Below are positions 60,315 to 64,000 of a DNA stretch of 64,000 nt, in pieces; position 1 is the first letter of the stretch; every line of letters starts with the position of its first letter. The notes under the pieces were generated by a model. The model had not been told where the DNA came from, searched no databases, and saw nothing but the letters and a program-made list of their open reading frames with translations. The position numbers and the translations under genes were made by a program. This DNA is from Pseudomonadota bacterium. Its GTDB lineage: Bacteria > Desulfobacterota > Desulfarculia > Desulfarculales > Desulfarculaceae. The stretch is taken from assembly GCA_018896025.1 (NCBI GenBank), contig JAHIND010000007.1, positions 1 to 64,000 on the forward strand. The letters run 5' to 3'.

Positions 60315-60550
60315 AGGCAAAAAGCAAAAAAAGAGGCTCTGCCGGGAAACAGCCAAGCTCCATGTTGAGTTGGGCTTGGGTAGGTTTGCCGGTCTGAGGG
60401 TTAAGCGAAAATGCCCCTTCTGTTCGCCGCTTGCCTTATCTGTGACAACTATGGCCCACTGTAAATAGAGAAATAGATTCGCCCGCCTTTAGCGCCATAT
60501 TCGCTCACAACTTTATTCACCCGATAGGGTCGAGGCTGGCTTAAAAAATC
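60315..60550. other. Intergenic region between aroF and the PAS-GGDEF-EAL gene
   Basis: About 236 bp. No strong terminator or RNA gene seen; AT-rich with short A-runs. A promoter for the next gene is probably near 60470-60530. Confidence 0.3.
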
Positions 60551-63500
60551 ATGCCGCTGTCCCAACTCAACGAACATCCCAAGAGCAAAATCCTATTAGG
60601 CCGATTTGTGGTCATCTACCTGATTTTAATTGTCCTGGGTGGGGGGCTCCTATTTTTTTACAACAGAATAGTAGTCACCAATCAACTTCAACTGCTGGAT
60701 CAGGCCTCACGTCGTCATGTGGAGGTGTACGTCAACACCATTATCCAGGTGCTATTGGATATTACCTCCGACCTTCGCATCCTCAAGGCCGACACGCGAA
60801 TCCCAACCTACCTCTCCAACGGTGAAGAGAGCGTCCGGGCCGCTTTGGGCGAGGGGATCATGGCCCTGGTCGAGGCCAAAAAACAATACGACCAAGTAAG
60901 CGTTATCGGTTTAGACGGCAGGGAACTGCTGCGAATCAACAATGAAGACGGCACGCCACGAATTGTGCCCCCTGGGGAATTGCAGAATAAATTCCGACGT
61001 TACTATTTCACTGAGGCCCTTTTTCTGGCGAAAGGCCAAATCTATATATCTCCCCTGGACCTGAATCTGGAGCAGGGGCGCATCAAACGGCCCCTCAAGC
61101 CCATGTTGCGCTTAGTCACCCACTTGTTCGACCTCCAAGGCAACCAGAAGGCTTTGCTGGTGACCAACTACTTGGGCAACGTCCTTTTCACCCGTTTAGC
61201 CAACGCCGAAAAAGATGCTACGGGGCAGTTCATGCTGCTAAATCGGCAAGGGTATTGGCTAAAAGGACCTTGGCCCGAGGACGAATGGGGCTTCCTACTC
61301 CCCCAGGGCCGGGACAAAACCTTTGCCCGGCGCTTCCCCTCGGCGTGGGCCGTAATTTCATCCCAAGATAACGGGCAGGTCAAGCTGGCAAGCGGCGTGT
61401 TCACCTTTGCCACGATGGAGCCGGACAAGATCGCCGGTGACCGCGACATGATTGGTCCCTGGCAGTGGAAGATAGTTTATTGGTTGAAGCCCGAGGTAAT
61501 AGCTGGGCTAACGTGGCCTCTGCAAAGAAGGCACTGGTTTATTTTTTTGTTTTTTGGGCTATGTTGCATTCCCCTGGCCTGGCTGGCGGCGCAAACCCTG
61601 GCCCGGCGGCAGGCGGCCGAAGAGGATGTGCAAGTTATGGCCCAGTTCCCGACCGATAACCCAAACCCCGTAATGCGGATCGCTGGCGACGGCCGTCTGC
61701 TATATGCCAACTCGGCCAGCCGGGACCTGCTGAATTTTTGGGATGTGAAGGAGGGAGACACGCTACCGGACGAGGTTTTGGCCATTCTGCGCGAGAGCGC
61801 GGCGAGCGGTGCACTAAAAGGGGTGGAGAGGAAAATCGGTGACCGCTCCTTTTGGTTTCTGGCCTCTTTATTGCCGGATAAGCAGGCGATGTACCTTTAC
61901 GCCATCGACGTCACCAATGAAATCTTTGCTATTGAAAAGCTACGCCAGAGCGAGGCCACCCTGAACAAAGCCCAGGCGCTCGTCCACATAGGCAATTGGG
62001 AGGTGATCTTTGCCAGTGGAAAGGTCACCTGGTCGGCAGAGAACTATCGCATCTTCAGACGAACGCCTCAGGACTTGGTGGATACTTTGGAGGCCTTTCT
62101 GGAGATGGTGCACCCTGATGATCGGCTTTTGGTGAAGGAGTCTCTGGACAAGGCCATCCACCACCAGGCGACCCTGGATATTGAGCACCGCATCATCCGC
62201 CCGGATGGCAGCCAGCGCATAGTGAACGTGCTGGGCGATGTGACCTATGACCAGGAGGGAAGGCCCCTGAGCATGCTGGGCACGGTACAGGACATCACCG
62301 AGCGCAGGGAGGCCCAGGATCAGCTTGAGATGGCCAGCAAGGTTTTTGACAGCGCCTCGGAAGGCATAATCGTAACCAACGCCCAGGGTGACATTCAATA
62401 CGTGAACCACGCCTTTACCGCGATCACCGGCTACAGCCAAGAGGAGATCTTGGGCAAAAACCCCCGCATGCTCAATTCCGGCCGCCACCATGCCGATTTT
62501 TACAAACAAATGTGGGCGTCCATCGCCGAGAAAGGTCAGTGGCAGGGTGAATTATGGAACCGCCGCAAGAGCGGCGAGGCCTTTTCCGAGAGGCTATCCA
62601 TCGTGGCCATCAAGGACGCCCTCGGCCGAAACGACCGCTTCGTGGGCGTGTTTCATGACATTAGCGACATAAAAAAGGCCGAGGATGAGCTGACTTACAA
62701 AACCAACTATGACGCCCTGACCGATCTGCCCAACAAGGTCCTGTTCGCTACGCTCCTGAGCGAAGCCATCGCCCGGGCCCAGCGCATAAATCTTGGTTTG
62801 GTGGTCTTGTCCATAGACTTGGATAAGTTCAACCAGATCAACAGCAGCCAAGGTTATGCCAACGGTGACCTGCTGTTACAGGCCATGGCCGACCGCCTGA
62901 GGAGATTGCTGTATGGAGAGGGGACCATAGCCAGGCCGGGCCAAGACCAATTCCTTGTTTTTGTGGAGGAGGCCGCCAATGTGGTGCAAAAGGCGGCCCT
63001 TGTAGCCCAACGCGTGCAGGACTCCATGAGGGCACCCTTCCTGATAGACGGACACGAAACCTTCCTAACCGCCTGCATCGGCGTTTCCGTATTCCCAGAG
63101 GACGGCGATGAGCCGGTGAAACTGCTCGCCAACGCGGAAATAGCCATGCGCCAAGCCAAAGCGGTAGGGCCAAACGAAATCTCGCTGTTCACCGCGTCCA
63201 TGAACCAGCAGGCCAAGGAGCGGATGGAAATGACCACCGCCCTGCGGCTAGCTTTGGAAAGAGACGAGTTCCTGGTGTATTACCAGCCCAAGGTGGATTT
63301 GGACACGGGCCGTATGCGCGGCATGGAAGCTTTGGTGCGCTGGCAGAGCCCCGAGGGGAATTTGGTTGCACCGGATGAATTCATCCCCCTGGCCGAGGAT
63401 AGCGGGCTCATCGTACCCCTCGGCAAGTGGGTGCTGGGGGAGGCCTGCAAGCAGACCAAGGCCTGGAGGGAAGCGGGCCAGCCGGACTTGCGGGTGGCGG

Positions 63501-64000
63501 TGAACCTGTCCGCCCGACAACTGCAAGATCCTACCTTGGTGGAAATCGTGATGGCGGTCCTGGCGGAGACCGGTTTGCCGGCTGACGGCCTGGAACTGGA
63601 GATCACCGAAAGCGCGGTGATGGTCAACTTCGAGTTCGCCGAATCCCTCCTGCGCCGGCTTAGAGAAATGGGAGTCAAAATCTCTCTGGATGATTTCGGC
63701 ACCGGCTACTCATCTCTTTCCTATTTGAGGCAACTGCCCATAGATTCGGTGAAAATCGACAAATCCTTTGTGGATGATCTGCCCGACAATCCCGAGGCCG
63801 TCGCGGTCGCCATTTCCATCATATCCATGACGCACAGCCTCAACTTAAAGGCCATCGCCGAAGGCGTTGAGACCAACGGCCAGCTTAATTTCCTGCGGGA
63901 TAACCACTGCGACCTTATACAGGGCTACCTCTTCAGCCCGCCTTTGCCCGGCGACAAGTTTTACGACTTGTTGATGGAAGGAAGGCACTTGAATGGGACC
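60551..64000 (+). CDS. Membrane sensor with PAS domains, degenerate GGDEF and intact EAL (c-di-GMP phosphodiesterase), partial
   Basis: 1150 codons from the ATG at 60551 with no stop before the end of the window. TM1 (about 18-38) and TM2 (about 327-348, WFIFLFFGLCCIPLAWLAA) frame a periplasmic sensor of the CACHE type. Two to three PAS domains follow (about 360-700; VHIGNWEVIFASGKVTWSAEN; SEGIIVTNAQGDIQYVNHAF). The GGDEF-like domain has GQDQF (797-801) in place of GGDEF, so cyclase activity is unlikely. The EAL domain has E926-A-L in RGMEALVRW, then AVNLSARQLQD, LEITESAVM, LDDFGTGYSSLSYL, KIDKSFV and IAEGVET, all intact, so it should hydrolyse c-di-GMP. The cut lies close to the normal end of the EAL domain. 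Confidence 0.92.
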   Translation, partial: MPLSQLNEHPKSKILLGRFVVIYLILIVLGGGLLFFYNRIVVTNQLQLLDQASRRHVEVYVNTIIQVLLDITSDLRILKADTRIPTYLSNGEESVRAALGEGIMALVEAKKQYDQVSVIGLDGRELLRINNEDGTPRIVPPGELQNKFRRYYFTEALFLAKGQIYISPLDLNLEQGRIKRPLKPMLRLVTHLFDLQGNQKALLVTNYLGNVLFTRLANAEKDATGQFMLLNRQGYWLKGPWPEDEWGFLLPQGRDKTFARRFPSAWAVISSQDNGQVKLASGVFTFATMEPDKIAGDRDMIGPWQWKIVYWLKPEVIAGLTWPLQRRHWFIFLFFGLCCIPLAWLAAQTLARRQAAEEDVQVMAQFPTDNPNPVMRIAGDGRLLYANSASRDLLNFWDVKEGDTLPDEVLAILRESAASGALKGVERKIGDRSFWFLASLLPDKQAMYLYAIDVTNEIFAIEKLRQSEATLNKAQALVHIGNWEVIFASGKVTWSAENYRIFRRTPQDLVDTLEAFLEMVHPDDRLLVKESLDKAIHHQATLDIEHRIIRPDGSQRIVNVLGDVTYDQEGRPLSMLGTVQDITERREAQDQLEMASKVFDSASEGIIVTNAQGDIQYVNHAFTAITGYSQEEILGKNPRMLNSGRHHADFYKQMWASIAEKGQWQGELWNRRKSGEAFSERLSIVAIKDALGRNDRFVGVFHDISDIKKAEDELTYKTNYDALTDLPNKVLFATLLSEAIARAQRINLGLVVLSIDLDKFNQINSSQGYANGDLLLQAMADRLRRLLYGEGTIARPGQDQFLVFVEEAANVVQKAALVAQRVQDSMRAPFLIDGHETFLTACIGVSVFPEDGDEPVKLLANAEIAMRQAKAVGPNEISLFTASMNQQAKERMEMTTALRLALERDEFLVYYQPKVDLDTGRMRGMEALVRWQSPEGNLVAPDEFIPLAEDSGLIVPLGKWVLGEACKQTKAWREAGQPDLRVAVNLSARQLQDPTLVEIVMAVLAETGLPADGLELEITESAVMVNFEFAESLLRRLREMGVKISLDDFGTGYSSLSYLRQLPIDSVKIDKSFVDDLPDNPEAVAVAISIISMTHSLNLKAIAEGVETNGQLNFLRDNHCDLIQGYLFSPPLPGDKFYDLLMEGRHLNGT

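Overview
The window is a GC-rich bacterial chromosome segment carrying one lower-GC integrated element. A Desulfobacterota (Deltaproteobacteria) sulfate reducer, perhaps near Desulfarculales, is the best guess. The basis is an ATP sulfurylase gene (sat) with a long leader, a TRAP C4-dicarboxylate transporter, double-membrane export machinery (Wza/Wzc, lipoproteins, beta-barrel) and the codon and base composition. No 16S gene is present, so the assignment is inference.

Layout. 1-6757 is a minus-strand exopolysaccharide export operon: beta-barrel, Wza-type exporter, Wzc/GumC co-polymerase fused to a BY-kinase, a TPR protein, then a partial conserved gene. 7035-8412 holds two tandem paralogous secreted proteins with Thr/Ser tails, each with its own promoter and terminator. 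8516-14585 has a large membrane protein divergent from a nucleotide-sugar dehydrogenase and a YfgM-like TPR protein. 14786-21254 has a small lipoprotein, an operon (CNNM/CBS protein, Lpd-like flavoprotein, Ntn amidohydrolase) and a dctPQM operon. 21620-25427 has RNase III and an envelope glycan operon (GT4, deacetylase, GT2). 25448-27013 is sat with promoter, leader and terminator. 27084-32695 has a GAF-cyclase, an OYE-family enzyme, an ExeA-like ATPase and small genes. 32857-36734 is accessory: a Fic protein, a terpenoid-cyclase-fold protein, a transglutaminase-like protein and remnants of tRNA-Ser.

36749-51062 is a 14.3-kb integrative element in tRNA-Ser(GGA). It is bounded by a 93-bp direct repeat covering almost the whole tRNA and carries paired 9-bp arm-type motifs inside both ends. 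Its tyrosine integrase lies next to the intact tRNA. The cargo is a type I restriction-modification operon (hsdM-hsdS-abiEi-abiEii-hsdR) with an AbiE toxin-antitoxin pair inside it, a serine recombinase, a small DNA-binding-like protein, a P-loop ATPase of unknown family and a TAG-rich non-coding block.

51139-64000 returns to the host: a winged-helix protein whose C-terminal domain is clearly homologous to that of the ExeA-like ATPase at 30270-31868, an aminotransferase, a GT39-type membrane protein, a HEAT-repeat protein, DAHP synthase behind what looks like a Phe/Tyr attenuator with a 45-codon leader peptide, and a PAS-GGDEF-EAL protein that runs off the end. The most notable points are the attenuator, the uncharacterised domain shared by the ExeA-like and winged-helix proteins, and the stacked tRNA-Ser attachment scars.
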